Assembly: GCF_012275515.1 (NCBI RefSeq)
Contig: NZ_JAAZQL010000004.1
Location: 372,001-436,000, forward strand
Direction of reading: 5' to 3'
Length of the DNA: 64,000 nucleotides
From: Novosphingobium sp. SG707
Lineage (GTDB): Bacteria; Pseudomonadota; Alphaproteobacteria; Sphingomonadales; Sphingomonadaceae
This document shows, piece after piece, positions 44,847 through 54,395 of this stretch. Position 1 is the stretch's first letter. Every line of letters starts with the position of its first letter. The position numbers and the translations under genes were made by a program. Under the pieces are notes generated by a model, which searched no databases, was not told where the DNA came from, and was given only the letters and a program-made list of their open reading frames with translations.

Positions 44847-46061
44847 TCAATCCTTGACCGCCATACAGGACAGACCCGCCCCCGTCAGCTTGCGACAGGC
44901 GTTTTGCGCGCTTTCCTCGCTATATCCCGTGGCCAGCAGGCGCGTGACCTTGCCCACCGGCACATTGGCGCGCGGATGCCCGGCGATTTCGGGCATGGAT
45001 TTCACCCGCGCCCACAGCGCATCGGCATTGCCCGCCACGCCAAAGGCGCCCAGTTGCAATTTCCACGGTCCGCCCACCGGGGCGGCATGGGGCGCGGGCT
45101 TGGGCGCAGGGGCCGGTTTGGACGCGGGAGTCGGTTTGGACGCGGGAGTCGGTTTGGGCATGGGCGTGGCCTTGGGCGCGGGCTCCGCCACGGCCACCGC
45201 CATCGGGGCCGAACGCGGCGCGGCGACACGCGGTGCCGGCGCAGGCGGCAAGCCGACCGGAGCCGCCGTGGCCAGCACCGGGCGCGGCGCCGGTTCACGC
45301 GGCATGACCGGTGCGGGCGCGGGCTCGCGAATCACACCCTGGGCGGGCCGAATATTGCCCGCCATGCCGGTCGGCACCGCGCGCACCGGCGTAGCCGTGG
45401 ACGTGGTCACCACAGGCGGGTTGGGCGTGCCCAGATCGACCGCCGCCAACTGGCGTTGGCGATTCGCCTCGACCTGTGCGGCCAGTTCCGTGGCCAGCGA
45501 GATCGCGCGCTGGCGATCCTCGATGGCAACATATTTGTCCATTTCGCTCAGCGCCGCCTTGGCCTGCGGCAGGCCCGGCGCGCCCGAAGTGGGCTGCGCG
45601 GCAAGGCTTTCAAGAGCATAGGCCCGCACCCAGTCCTTGTTAACCCCATCGGCATTGAAATAGGCCAGCCCGAGCAGATATTGCGAGCGCGGATCCCCCC
45701 GGTCTGATGCTGCGCGGATATAGGGCAAGGCGGCGGCATGTTGGCCGCGCTGAAACAGCAGAAGGCCGTAATTGTCGCCCGCCTGCAGGTGGCCTTGCGC
45801 GGCGGCCTTTGCATAAAGCATTTCCGCGCGGGTCAGATCCTGCGGCACGCCGCGCCCCAATTTATAGGCCTGCGCCATGTTGAACTGGGCATCGGGGTCG
45901 CCTTTGTCGGCCAGGGGCTGCCATTCGCGCACGGCGGCGGGAAAATCGCCCCGCCCCCAGGCATCGGCCCCGGCCTTCACATCGGCCAGCGCAGGCGCCG
46001 AAGCCGCCGCGCCCAGCAAGCCAGCAACGACCAAACCCTTGCGCATCAAAGAGAAACCCAT
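44847..46061 (-). CDS. Sel1/TPR-repeat protein with C-terminal SPOR domain
   Basis: Envelope protein of 404 residues that should bind septal peptidoglycan. The signal peptide is MGFSLMRKGLVVAGLLGAAASAPALA. Sel1-like repeats follow (AWGRGDFPAAVREWQPLADKGDPDAQFNMAQAYKLGRGV and two more to about residue 170). A long Pro/Ala-rich linker contains a duplicated PTPASKPTPASKP-like unit. The C-terminal 75 residues are SPOR-like (GPWKLQLGAFGVAGNADALWARV, ending CRKLTGAGLSCMAVKD). AGGGGA precedes the ATG at 46061. It is divergent from another SPOR protein. Confidence 0.86.
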   Translation of the reverse strand: MGFSLMRKGLVVAGLLGAAASAPALADVKAGADAWGRGDFPAAVREWQPLADKGDPDAQFNMAQAYKLGRGVPQDLTRAEMLYAKAAAQGHLQAGDNYGLLLFQRGQHAAALPYIRAASDRGDPRSQYLLGLAYFNADGVNKDWVRAYALESLAAQPTSGAPGLPQAKAALSEMDKYVAIEDRQRAISLATELAAQVEANRQRQLAAVDLGTPNPPVVTTSTATPVRAVPTGMAGNIRPAQGVIREPAPAPVMPREPAPRPVLATAAPVGLPPAPAPRVAAPRSAPMAVAVAEPAPKATPMPKPTPASKPTPASKPAPAPKPAPHAAPVGGPWKLQLGAFGVAGNADALWARVKSMPEIAGHPRANVPVGKVTRLLATGYSEESAQNACRKLTGAGLSCMAVKD

Positions 46062-46313
46062 CGTCCGATCCCCTTGCGGCGCAAAGCGCGCCGCCAATAC
46101 TTGTCCCGAAACCCATTTGCCCAAACAGCAAGGCCCAGACAGCCCTTCAGCTCCCTGGCCATGTCCGTGTTTACTACGCGGGTTACTACCGCTCCGTTAA
46201 CTTAAATTTAGGAACGATCTGCGAAGTTTTTCCCAGAAATCCCACCATCTGGTCGGGATGCGCATGCTGGTTGCTCTGCCTTGCGCGCCCGTAAACCGTT
46301 GCAGGAGCCGACC

Positions 46314-47777
46314 ATGATCGCGCGCCGTTCTTTTTCGCTTAACGCCGCCTTGCCGTTATCCCTGACTCTGGCGCTGATGGCCACCGCGACGGCCCAGCCC
46401 GCGATGGCCCGCGCCAAACCCAAGCCCAAGGCGGTCGAGACGGCTCTGGCCAAGGGCGATGGCGAGCGGGGCGTTTCGCTGGCCGAGGCATCGGTGGCGC
46501 AAAGCCCGCGTGAGGCTTCGCTGCGCGCGACGCTGGGGCGCGCCTACTTGAAAAACGGGCGCTTTCAATCGGCGACCACCGCGCTGTCCGATGCCGTAAC
46601 GCTGGGCGACACGTCGGGCCGCACGCTGCTGGCGCTGGCTCTGGCCCAGATCGGCAGCGGCCAGAATGACGCCGCGCTGGCCACGCTGGAAAATGGCAAC
46701 AATGTGATTCCGGTGGCCGACCTTGGTCTGGCGCTGGCGCTGGCGGGCGAAGGCGACAAGGGCAGCGTGCTGCTGGCCGATGCGCTGCGCGCGGGCGACA
46801 AGAGCGACAAGCTGCGCGCGAATCTGGCCTATGCCTATGCGCTGGCTGGCCGCTGGGCCGAGTCGCGCACGATTGTGGCCATGGACCTGCCCGCCGACAA
46901 GGTGGACGCGCGCATGACCGAATGGGCCGCTGCCGCCCGCCCCGAGGCAGCCCGCCAGCGTGTGGCCAGCCTGCTGGGCGTCGATCTGGCGCCCGATGCG
47001 GGCCAGCCGATGCAACTGGCGCTGAACAAGACCGAGGCCCCGGTGCAGATGGCCTCGGCCGAACCCGCGCCGATGGCCGCGCCCGCCGTGGCCGCCGCCG
47101 CTCCGGTTGAGGCCCCGATCAATCCGGCTCCGGCAGAGGTGGCCCTCGCCAGCGCGGCTCCGGCCGACCCGGCTCCTGTCAGCCCGGCCCCGGTCACCGC
47201 GACTCCGATCAGCGAATCGGCACCCGCCACCGAATTGCCCGCTCTGGCCCAGAGCCAGCCTGTCGCTCAGGCCGAAACCTTTACCCCGCCCGCGCCGGTG
47301 TTCCACGCCATTGCCGTGCCCGCCTCGGCGGCGCGCCCGGTCGCCGTGGCGCTCCACACAGCGCGCGCCAAGGCGAAGGGCAAGAGCGCCGCGCCGGTTG
47401 ATGTTGCCAATGGCGAAGCACGCAGCGCCTCGGGCACGCATGTCGTGCAACTGGGCGCTTTCCTGTCGGAAAAGAATGCCCTGCGCGCCAAGAAGGCCTT
47501 TTTGAGCCGCGAAAAGGCCTTTGCCGCCGCCGATGTCGAAGTGACCAAGGCCATGGTCGAGGACCGCCAGTTCTGGCGCGTGTCGGTGCGCGGGTTCAAC
47601 GCCAATGCCGCGACGAACAAATGCGCCTCGATCCGCAAGAGCGGCGGCGCCTGCTTTGCCCATTCCGGCAACCTGCCCCAGAACACCCCGGCCCAGCCTG
47701 TACAGAGCAAGGGTTCGGGCAATTCGCAGGGCAAGGCTCTGGCCATGGCCACGCCCAAAGGGCAGCGCGGCCGCTGA
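46314..47777 (+). CDS. TPR-like exported protein with C-terminal SPOR domain
   Basis: A 487-residue envelope protein. The signal peptide (SLNAALPLSLTLALMATATAQPAMA) is followed by tetratricopeptide-like helices (residues 35-180: LRATLGRAYLKNGRFQSATTALSDAV), a very long Ala/Pro-rich linker (about 230-370) and a SPOR domain (GTHVVQLGAFLSEKNALRAKKAFLSR to KCASIRKSGGACFAHSG), then a basic tail. GGAG lies ahead of the ATG at 46314. The architecture mirrors the divergent neighbour, so the two may be functional partners or old paralogues. Confidence 0.86.
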   Translation: MIARRSFSLNAALPLSLTLALMATATAQPAMARAKPKPKAVETALAKGDGERGVSLAEASVAQSPREASLRATLGRAYLKNGRFQSATTALSDAVTLGDTSGRTLLALALAQIGSGQNDAALATLENGNNVIPVADLGLALALAGEGDKGSVLLADALRAGDKSDKLRANLAYAYALAGRWAESRTIVAMDLPADKVDARMTEWAAAARPEAARQRVASLLGVDLAPDAGQPMQLALNKTEAPVQMASAEPAPMAAPAVAAAAPVEAPINPAPAEVALASAAPADPAPVSPAPVTATPISESAPATELPALAQSQPVAQAETFTPPAPVFHAIAVPASAARPVAVALHTARAKAKGKSAAPVDVANGEARSASGTHVVQLGAFLSEKNALRAKKAFLSREKAFAAADVEVTKAMVEDRQFWRVSVRGFNANAATNKCASIRKSGGACFAHSGNLPQNTPAQPVQSKGSGNSQGKALAMATPKGQRGR

Positions 47778-47798
47778 TCTTTCGATCTCAGACCATTT

Positions 47799-47834
47799 AA
47801 AAAAGGGCTGCCCCATCGGGAGCAGCCCTTTTTT
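47799..47834. terminator. Bidirectional terminator between SPOR gene and der
   Basis: A 13-bp stem (47799-47811/47822-47834) with A6 and T6 at its ends around a ten-base loop. It serves the plus-strand SPOR gene and the minus-strand der gene, whose stop is two bases away. Confidence 0.92.
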
Positions 47835-47835
47835 G

Positions 47836-49221
47836 TTACTTCTTCGTCGCGAAGGGATTCTTCGGCGTGCGCAATGTCAAACGCACCGGCACCGCGTCAA
47901 AGCCAAGCTCGCGGCGGATGCCGTTGATCAGATAGCGCTGATACGACATCGGCAGATCATCCAGTCGCGTACCGAACAGCACGAAACCGGGCGGACGGGT
48001 CTTGGCCTGGGTGATATAGCGCAGCTTGATCCGCTTGCCGCCGGGCGCCGGCGGCGGATTGGCGGCCAGCGCATCGTCGAACCAGCGGTTGAGCGCGGCG
48101 GTCGGCACGCGCTTGCTCCACGAGGCGCGCAGCTTGAAAGCCGCGGCGATCATCTGGTTCAGCCCCTTGCCGGTGCGCGCCGAAACGCTCATCAGCGGCA
48201 GACCTCGCACCTGCGCCAGACCATCGTCCAGCGCCGCCTTGATGCCGTTGAACAGGCCCGAGGCGTCCTCGGCCACGTCCCATTTGTTGATGGCGATCAT
48301 CAGGGCGCGGCCTTCTTCCAGCACCATGCTGGCGATTTTCAGGTCCTGATGCTCCAACCCGCGAGTCGCGTCGAGCAGCAGCACGACCACCTCGGCAAAG
48401 TCGATCGCGCGGCGCGCGTCGGCCACCGACATGCGCTCCAGCTTTTCAACCACCAGCGCCTTTTTGCGCATACCGGCGGTGTCGATCAGACGGACCGGGC
48501 GCTCCAGATGCGTTTCCGGGTCCATCCATACCCAGTCGATGGCGATCGAATCGCGGGTAATCCCCGCCTCCGGCCCGGTCAGCAGGCGATCCTCGCCCAG
48601 CAGGGCGTTGATCAGCGTGGACTTGCCCGCATTGGGACGGCCCACAATCGCCAGCTTCAGAGGGGCGGCGTTGAGCGCGTCCTCATCGTCGGGATCGAAG
48701 GGTTCGAACTCTTCCTCTTCCTCGTCGCCTTCAAAGAAAGGCAGCAGCGCCTCGAACAGGTCGCCCATGCCCTCGCCATGCTCGGCGCTGATCGGAACGG
48801 GATCGCCCATGCCCAGGCTGAAAGCCTCATACAGGCCGCCATCGCCCGCGCGCCCTTCGGCCTTGTTGGCGCAAAGGATAACCGGAACAGTCTGTTCACG
48901 CAGCCAGCGGGCGATTTCTTCGTCCAGCGGGGTGATGCCCGCGCGCGCATCGACCACGAAAAGCGCGATATCCGCGCCCTCAAGGCTGGCCTCGGTCTGG
49001 GCGCGCATACGGCCCGGCAGGCTGGAGGGATCGTCGTCCTCCCACCCGGCGGTGTCGACAATGGTGAAATCCAGCCCCAGCAGACTCGCCTCGCCAAAGC
49101 GGCGGTCGCGAGTCACGCCCGGCTGGTCATCCACCAGCGCGAGCTTCTTTCCCACGAGGCGGTTGAACAGGGTTGATTTGCCGACATTGGGTCGGCCAAT
49201 AATGATAATCTGACGGGACAT
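47836..49221 (-). CDS. der: Ribosome biogenesis GTPase Der (EngA)
   Basis: Double GTPase needed for 50S subunit assembly. The 461-residue protein has two G domains: first G1 GRPNVGKST, G3 DTAGW, G4 NKAE; second G1 GRPNAGKST, G3 DTAGM, G4 NKWD. A C-terminal KH-like domain (about residues 360-445) follows. An acidic stretch, EGDEEEEEFEPFDPDDEDA, separates the G domains. The ATG at 49221 (MSRQIIIIGRPNVGKS) is chosen because the G1 motif follows at the normal distance. Confidence 0.97.
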   Translation of the reverse strand: MSRQIIIIGRPNVGKSTLFNRLVGKKLALVDDQPGVTRDRRFGEASLLGLDFTIVDTAGWEDDDPSSLPGRMRAQTEASLEGADIALFVVDARAGITPLDEEIARWLREQTVPVILCANKAEGRAGDGGLYEAFSLGMGDPVPISAEHGEGMGDLFEALLPFFEGDEEEEEFEPFDPDDEDALNAAPLKLAIVGRPNAGKSTLINALLGEDRLLTGPEAGITRDSIAIDWVWMDPETHLERPVRLIDTAGMRKKALVVEKLERMSVADARRAIDFAEVVVLLLDATRGLEHQDLKIASMVLEEGRALMIAINKWDVAEDASGLFNGIKAALDDGLAQVRGLPLMSVSARTGKGLNQMIAAAFKLRASWSKRVPTAALNRWFDDALAANPPPAPGGKRIKLRYITQAKTRPPGFVLFGTRLDDLPMSYQRYLINGIRRELGFDAVPVRLTLRTPKNPFATKK

Positions 49222-49418
49222 GGCATTAGCCCTGCTCACAAGAACGCGCTTTTGGCAAGCAAAACGGCGCGTCCCCGGCGCCCTCGCCCCGAAATGGCGC
49301 GCTTTTGCCGCCCAGCGCGGCCTGTCAGTGTCATAGGTAGTAATCAGCCGAAAGATTACGCCGCAGGTAACCAAACCTTGCGACAGTGCCATAACTTGTG
49401 GCGACGTAGTTTCTTTGC

Positions 49419-50165
49419 ATGACGCGAATCCCTTTCAGCAAGACGCCGGGCATGACCATGGCAAAGGCTCTCGCCATAGCGCTGATGGGGGCCTCGTTTA
49501 TGGCGGCCTTGCCCGCCCATGCGGCCGGGCGGACGGAATCTTCGGGCCGACCGGCCACCAATCGCTTTGCCTCAACGCGCTTTTCGGTCGCCTTTGTCGA
49601 TCTGGCGAATCAGAATGGGCGAATCATCCCCCGCAGCCAGCAGGTCGTGGCCGCCCCCAGCAGCACTTTCCTGCAATGCGTGCCCTATGCGCGCACCGTG
49701 TCGGGCATTCAGTTGCGCGGCGATGCGCATACATGGTGGGATCAGGCCGCCGGGCGTTACCAGCGCGGCTTTTCCCCCCGCGTGGGCGCGGTGATGGCGT
49801 TCAAGCCCTATGGGCCGATGGTGCTGGGCCATGTGGCCACGGTCAGCCGGATCCTCGATTCGCGCCGGGTGCTGGTGCGCCATGCCAATTGGAGCCCCTT
49901 GGGCGGCGAGCGCGGCCAGATCGAGGACAATGTGTTGGCCATGGACGTTTCGGCGCGCAACGACTGGAGCGAAGTGCGCGTGTGGTATCAGCCGCTGGGC
50001 GGGCTGGGCACGACGCATTGGCCGGTCTCGGGCTTTATCTATAACACGCCTGCCGCGCCGCTGGGCGAGAGCCGGTCCTTTGCCGGGGCCAATCACGGCT
50101 CTGCGCTGAGCCATTATCTGGGCGACCCCATCGGAGCGATCATTGCGGCCTATTCGCGCCGCTGA
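49419..50165 (+). CDS. CHAP-domain amidase/peptidase, exported
   Basis: Probable peptidoglycan hydrolase, 248 residues. A signal peptide (about residues 14-36, ending AALPAHAA) precedes a CHAP domain with the nucleophile Cys in FLQCVPYARTVSG, the His in LGHVATVSRI and the polar partner in VRHANWSP. The C-terminal part lacks a known cell-wall-binding module. The ATG at 49419 gives a long N-region; the internal ATG before TMAKALAIALMG is an alternative. It is divergent from der with a 197-base gap and followed by a strong terminator. Confidence 0.87.
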   Translation: MTRIPFSKTPGMTMAKALAIALMGASFMAALPAHAAGRTESSGRPATNRFASTRFSVAFVDLANQNGRIIPRSQQVVAAPSSTFLQCVPYARTVSGIQLRGDAHTWWDQAAGRYQRGFSPRVGAVMAFKPYGPMVLGHVATVSRILDSRRVLVRHANWSPLGGERGQIEDNVLAMDVSARNDWSEVRVWYQPLGGLGTTHWPVSGFIYNTPAAPLGESRSFAGANHGSALSHYLGDPIGAIIAAYSRR

Positions 50166-50198
50166 AACCCGCGAAAATTCGAAGTAGCAGTCGATGGG

Positions 50199-50226
50199 AA
50201 AGGTCCGGGTTCGCGCCCGGACCTTT
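50199..50226 (+). terminator. Terminator of the CHAP gene
   Basis: AAAGGTCCGGG (50199-50209) pairs with CCCGGACCTTT (50216-50226), loop TTCGCG, then T and CG. It sits in the 73-base gap before the opposing DUF3297 gene and should also stop it. Confidence 0.88.
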
Positions 50227-50238
50227 TTCGTGTCAGGC

Positions 50239-50547
50239 TCAGACGGCGGCGATGGGCGGATTGTCGCCCAGATCCTCGTACCACGCCTCAACCGGGCCGT
50301 TCAGCTTGATGGTCAGCGGCTGCCCCTTGCGATCAAAACTCTTGCCGGCCTGAACGCGCACCCAGCCTTCGGAAATGCAATATTCCTCGACATTGTTGCG
50401 CACCACGCCCTTGAAGCGGATGCCGATGCCGCGCTGCAGCTTGTCCGCGTCGAAAAACGGGCTCTTGGGGTTGATGGCCAGGCGATCGGGCGGGGTATCG
50501 CCGATGGCGGCGCCCGATTCGGCGGAGGTGTTTTCGGTGTCAGTCAT
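50239..50547 (-). CDS. DUF3297 family protein
   Basis: A small cytoplasmic protein (102 residues) of the DUF3297 family, with the conserved core PPDRLAINPKSPFFDADKLQRGIGIRFKGVVRNNVEEYCISEGWVRV, of which DRLAINPKSPFFD and RGIGIRFKG are the most diagnostic. The family is common in Proteobacteria and has no established function. The N-terminal 20 residues are Thr/Ser/Glu-rich and probably disordered. It stands alone between the CHAP gene and the tRNA. Confidence 0.9.
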   Translation of the reverse strand: MTDTENTSAESGAAIGDTPPDRLAINPKSPFFDADKLQRGIGIRFKGVVRNNVEEYCISEGWVRVQAGKSFDRKGQPLTIKLNGPVEAWYEDLGDNPPIAAV

Positions 50548-50657
50548 GGGTGCGTGAAATAAATTGCATTACCCACTTGTCAACGCAAACAAACCCCTTT
50601 AGAGGCGCGGCTCCCGGCAACGGAGACGCTTCAAAACGAAGCCGACACCAAGCCAGC

Positions 50658-50732
50658 GGGCGCGTAGCTCAGCGGTAGAGCACACCCTTCACACGGGTGG
50701 GGTCACAGGTTCAATCCCTGTCGCGCCCACCA
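50658..50732 (+). tRNA. tRNA-Val (anticodon CAC)
   Basis: 75 bases with an encoded CCA. The acceptor stem GGGCGCG/CGCGCCC, D arm GCTC/GAGC, anticodon stem CACCC/GGGTG with loop TTCACAC, and T arm ACAGG-TTCAATC-CCTGT are all intact. Anticodon CAC reads GTG. Confidence 0.97.
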
Positions 50733-51047
50733 TGACTTCCTTCGATCATTCAGGAAGTTATGGCTGGAAATTGGCCCTGACAAATCCCCAGATCATTTAT
50801 CTCTGCAGGGCCGGTTCAGGGGTCTTGGCAAGGCATTGGGCCTTGCGGTTGCTCCCATTCCCTGTCGCCTCGCCCATGGCCCAACCCCTTGCGATCATGG
50901 CGCCGCCGCGAGGCTCAGGGGCAGCGATAAGGCTGCCTCCTCCACAAGCGCGATTCAGAAGGCCAGAGATTGAGCCGGGGATTGACGAGAGCATGGGCCT
51001 TGCCGCAATCGCTGCCCGACACATCACAGCCCATAAAGAGAGAGACC
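50733..51047. other. 315-base gap after tRNA-Val
   Basis: No convincing gene. I looked for a direct repeat of the tRNA 3' end that would mark an integrated element and see none. It may carry the promoter of the small gene at 51048. Confidence 0.5.
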
Positions 51048-51293
51048 ATGAGCGCACCATCGGCAATTCAGGACGTGCCGGAGCATTTTGCCCATTGCAT
51101 TCAGGTCCTTGGCGGCACCACCGCCGCATCGCGCCGTCTTGGCATCGATGAAAGGGCAATCCGCCGCTTCATAAACGGCGAAAGGCCGATCAGCGCGGGC
51201 CTGATGCAGGACACCGCCAAGGCGTTGAACCTGATGGCAGCAGAAGCGACCGAGGCGGCGGCGCGCATTGCCGCCACTTTCGGCGCTTTCTGA
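51048..51293 (+). CDS. Small helix-turn-helix-like protein (81 aa)
   Basis: Resembles a compact DNA-binding regulator. The core LGGTTAASRRLGIDERAIRRFINGERPISAGLMQDTAKAL reads as a helix-turn-helix, with GTTAASRRLGIDERAIRRF as its second and third helices, like Cro/YdaS-type proteins. AGAGAGA precedes the ATG. It lies 19 bases from the end of the opposing RND gene. There is no toxin partner or phage gene next to it. Its target is unknown. Confidence 0.65.
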   Translation: MSAPSAIQDVPEHFAHCIQVLGGTTAASRRLGIDERAIRRFINGERPISAGLMQDTAKALNLMAAEATEAAARIAATFGAF

Positions 51294-51311
51294 AGCGGCC
51301 CGGCATCGGCC

Positions 51312-54300
51312 CTAACCGCGCCGATGCCGCCAGCGCCACACCAGTGCGGGCAACAGCAAGAGCGTGAGCAGCAGCGAGCTGACCAGCCCGCCAAGGATGA
51401 CCAGCGCCATCGGCCCTTGAATCTCGCGCCCCGATTGCCCGGTTTCCAGCGCCAGCGGCACCAGCGCAAAACCCGTCACCAGCGCGGTCAGCAGGATCGG
51501 CGTCACACGCTCGCGCACCGCGCGCAGCACGGTGTCCATCGACCACTCTGCCCCCTCCTCGGCCACCAGATGATCGGCGTGGGAAATCAGCAGGATGGCG
51601 TTGCGCGCCGAAATGCCGAACAGCGTGATAAAGCCCACCAGCGCCCCCAGCGACACCACGCCGCCCGTCAACGCCACGGCCGCCACGCCCCCCGCCATCG
51701 CCAGCGGCAGACCCGCCAGCACCAGCATCGCCGGACGCAATCCGCCAAAGGCCAGCACCAGCAGCGCCACCATGCCGATCGCGGTAAACGCCACATGGCT
51801 CAGCAATTGCCGCGAGGCCGCCGCCTGCCCCTCGGCCGCGCCCGACCATGACAGGTAGACGCCGGGGGGCAGCTTGATCCTGGCCGCGATCTGCGCCTGC
51901 GCATGGGCGACGATCTGGCCCACATTGGCCCCGCTGGCCGCGTTCGCGGTCACCACCTGACGGCGCTGGCCGCCTTCATGCTCGATGGTGGCGCGCGCTG
52001 TGCCCAGCGAGATCGTGGCGATATCGGCCAAACGCACCGCGCTGCCGCCCGACCCGCGCACCATCACATTGCCCAGCGCTTCGGGGTCCTGGCGCAGGGC
52101 GGGCGGCACGCTGATGGCCACATCCACCGTGCGGTCGGCAAGGCTGATCTGCCCCGCGCTCATCCCCGCAAAGGTGGCGCGGATCGCATCGCCCGCATCC
52201 CCCGCGCTGACGCCATGCAGTGCCATGCGCGCGGGATCGGGCGTCACCCCCAGCGCGGGCGCGCCGGGCTGGGATTTGACCCGCACCTCAACCGCGCCGG
52301 GCGTGGCCGAGAGAACCCCCGCCACCTGCGCCGCCACGCGGTCCAGTTCATCGAGATCCGCGCCATGCACGCTGACCGAAATCGAGGCGGTTTCGCCCGA
52401 AAGCGATTCCCCGATACGATCGCCAAGAAAGGTCGTCGCCTCGCTCTGGATGCCGGGCGTATCGGCCAGAATCCGGCGGATTTCCGACAGCGCATGTTCC
52501 TCGCCCGCCGCCGAAACGGGTTTGAGGCGCACGTGGAACTCGCCCTGACTGGGCGGCCATGTATCCTCGCCCGCCTCGGCGCGGCCGACCTGCTCCTCCA
52601 CGCTCAGCACTTCGGGGATGGCCAGCAATTGCTTCGAAATCCTGATGCCCGTGGCCCGCATCCAGTCAAAGGACGCCCCCGGCGGCCCCTTGATGCCCAG
52701 CACATAATGCCGCTCGCGAAAGGCGGGCAGCAACTCACTGTTCAGCGCATAAAAGCCCCCCAGCGTCACCACCCCGATCAGCGCCAGCGCCCAGCCTGCC
52801 CGCACCGGATGGGTGCAGATCCGCGCGACCAGCGCCTGATGCCGGTCCTTGAACCGGGTCAGCACGCGCGGCTCCTCGGCATGTTCATCCGCGCCCAGCA
52901 GCAGCAGCGAGAAAGCGGGCGTCACCGTCAACGCCACCAGCAAGGAAGCCATCGTCGCCAACAAAAATGCCAGACCCAGCGGCGCAAAGAACGCTCCGTG
53001 CAGCCCGCTGAGCAACACCACCGGCAGCATCGTCAGGCCCAGCACAAAGGTGGCATAGACCACCGGCGCGCGCACCTCGACGCTGGCCTGTTCGATGATG
53101 GCGCGGCGGGCATGGGCATCGACGCCCGCCCCTGCCTCACGCAGGCGGCGCACGATGTTTTCGATGTCCACAATCGCATCGTCAATCACCACGCCCAGCG
53201 CCACCGCCAGCCCGCCCAGCGTCATGACATTGATCGTCATGCCAAAAGCGTTCAGCACCAGCAGCGCCGCGACCAGCGACAGCGGGATCGACAGGAAGGC
53301 GATCAGCACGACCTTCCACCGCCGCATGAAGGCAAACAGCACCGCCGCAATCATCAGCGCGCCCACCACCAGATCGCGCCCAATGCCCGACAGCGCCGTC
53401 TCGATGAAATTGGCCGGACGATGCAGCGCGGGATAGACCGTCACCCCGCTGCTGGCCAAAGCAGGCTTCAATTCGCCCAGAGCCTGCTCCACCGCCGCCG
53501 TAGCGTCCAGCGTGTTGGCGCCATACTGGCTCGATACGGTCAGCAGGACGCCCGGCCGCCCCATCACCAGCGCATCGCCAAAACGCGGCGCGGCGGTGTC
53601 GGCCACATCGGCCACATCGCCGATCCGCACCGTGCCGCCGCCCGCACGATTGAGCACCGCATCGGCCACGGCCTTGGCGGTTGTCGCGCTGGCGCCCGGG
53701 TCGATCAGGATGCGCTGGTTATGCGTGTCGGCAAAACCCCCGCCATTCACCGCCACCGCCCGGCTGACCGCCGCGCTCAGATCCGAAAGCGTCAACCCGC
53801 GCATCAACAGCGCTTCGGGCCGCGCGCGCACCTCGATCCGGCGTTCATCGCCGCCATAGACATTGACCCGCGCCACCCCATGCGCCGCCAGCAAACGCGG
53901 CCGCACCGTCCATTCGGCCAGCTCGCGCAATTGCATCGGGGTCATCCTGTCGCTGACCAGCCCGACCTTGAGCAGGTCCATCGTCGAGGAAACCAGCGGC
54001 GTCAGGCGCGGCGTCCCCGATCCGGCGGGCAGGCGCGCGGCGGCATCGGCCAGCGCCTCGGACACCTGCTGACGCGCGCGATAGGGGTCGGAACCCTCGC
54101 GGAAAGTAATGTTGATGACCGAGAGGCCCTGAATCGATTCCGAACGGACCGTTTCCACCCCATTGGCCCCGTTGATCACCGCCTCCAGCGGGCGCGTGAC
54201 CAGTTGTTCGACCTGAAGCGGGGTAAAGCCCGGCACTTCGGTCTGCACGCTGGCCTGCGGGGGCACGAATTCTGGGAACACGTCGAAAGGCGCTTGCCGG

Positions 54301-54392
54301 AGCACCATGATCCCGCTGGCCAGCAAGGTCAGCGCGGCCAACAGCACCAGCCATGGATAGCGCAGGGATTGGCGGACAATCGTGGTCAGCAT
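51312..54392 (-). CDS. RND efflux permease, heavy-metal (CzcA/CusA) type
   Basis: Inner-membrane pump subunit of a tripartite exporter, 1026 residues with twelve transmembrane segments. The N-terminus RQAPFDVFPEFVPPQASVQTEVPGFTPLQVEQLVTRPLE is typical of the metal subfamily rather than drug pumps. TM4 carries the proton-relay acids in VALGVVIDDAIVDIEN. The second large periplasmic domain spans roughly 560-860. Metal specificity cannot be told from sequence alone. Last gene of a five-gene operon; the gap to the adaptor is three bases. Confidence 0.92.
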   Translation of the reverse strand: MLTTIVRQSLRYPWLVLLAALTLLASGIMVLRQAPFDVFPEFVPPQASVQTEVPGFTPLQVEQLVTRPLEAVINGANGVETVRSESIQGLSVINITFREGSDPYRARQQVSEALADAAARLPAGSGTPRLTPLVSSTMDLLKVGLVSDRMTPMQLRELAEWTVRPRLLAAHGVARVNVYGGDERRIEVRARPEALLMRGLTLSDLSAAVSRAVAVNGGGFADTHNQRILIDPGASATTAKAVADAVLNRAGGGTVRIGDVADVADTAAPRFGDALVMGRPGVLLTVSSQYGANTLDATAAVEQALGELKPALASSGVTVYPALHRPANFIETALSGIGRDLVVGALMIAAVLFAFMRRWKVVLIAFLSIPLSLVAALLVLNAFGMTINVMTLGGLAVALGVVIDDAIVDIENIVRRLREAGAGVDAHARRAIIEQASVEVRAPVVYATFVLGLTMLPVVLLSGLHGAFFAPLGLAFLLATMASLLVALTVTPAFSLLLLGADEHAEEPRVLTRFKDRHQALVARICTHPVRAGWALALIGVVTLGGFYALNSELLPAFRERHYVLGIKGPPGASFDWMRATGIRISKQLLAIPEVLSVEEQVGRAEAGEDTWPPSQGEFHVRLKPVSAAGEEHALSEIRRILADTPGIQSEATTFLGDRIGESLSGETASISVSVHGADLDELDRVAAQVAGVLSATPGAVEVRVKSQPGAPALGVTPDPARMALHGVSAGDAGDAIRATFAGMSAGQISLADRTVDVAISVPPALRQDPEALGNVMVRGSGGSAVRLADIATISLGTARATIEHEGGQRRQVVTANAASGANVGQIVAHAQAQIAARIKLPPGVYLSWSGAAEGQAAASRQLLSHVAFTAIGMVALLVLAFGGLRPAMLVLAGLPLAMAGGVAAVALTGGVVSLGALVGFITLFGISARNAILLISHADHLVAEEGAEWSMDTVLRAVRERVTPILLTALVTGFALVPLALETGQSGREIQGPMALVILGGLVSSLLLTLLLLPALVWRWRHRRG

Positions 54393-54395
54393 GGC

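Noticed and set aside
50658..51293. Integrated element next to tRNA-Val
   Set aside because: No integrase and no direct repeat of the tRNA 3' end; only one small HTH-like gene.
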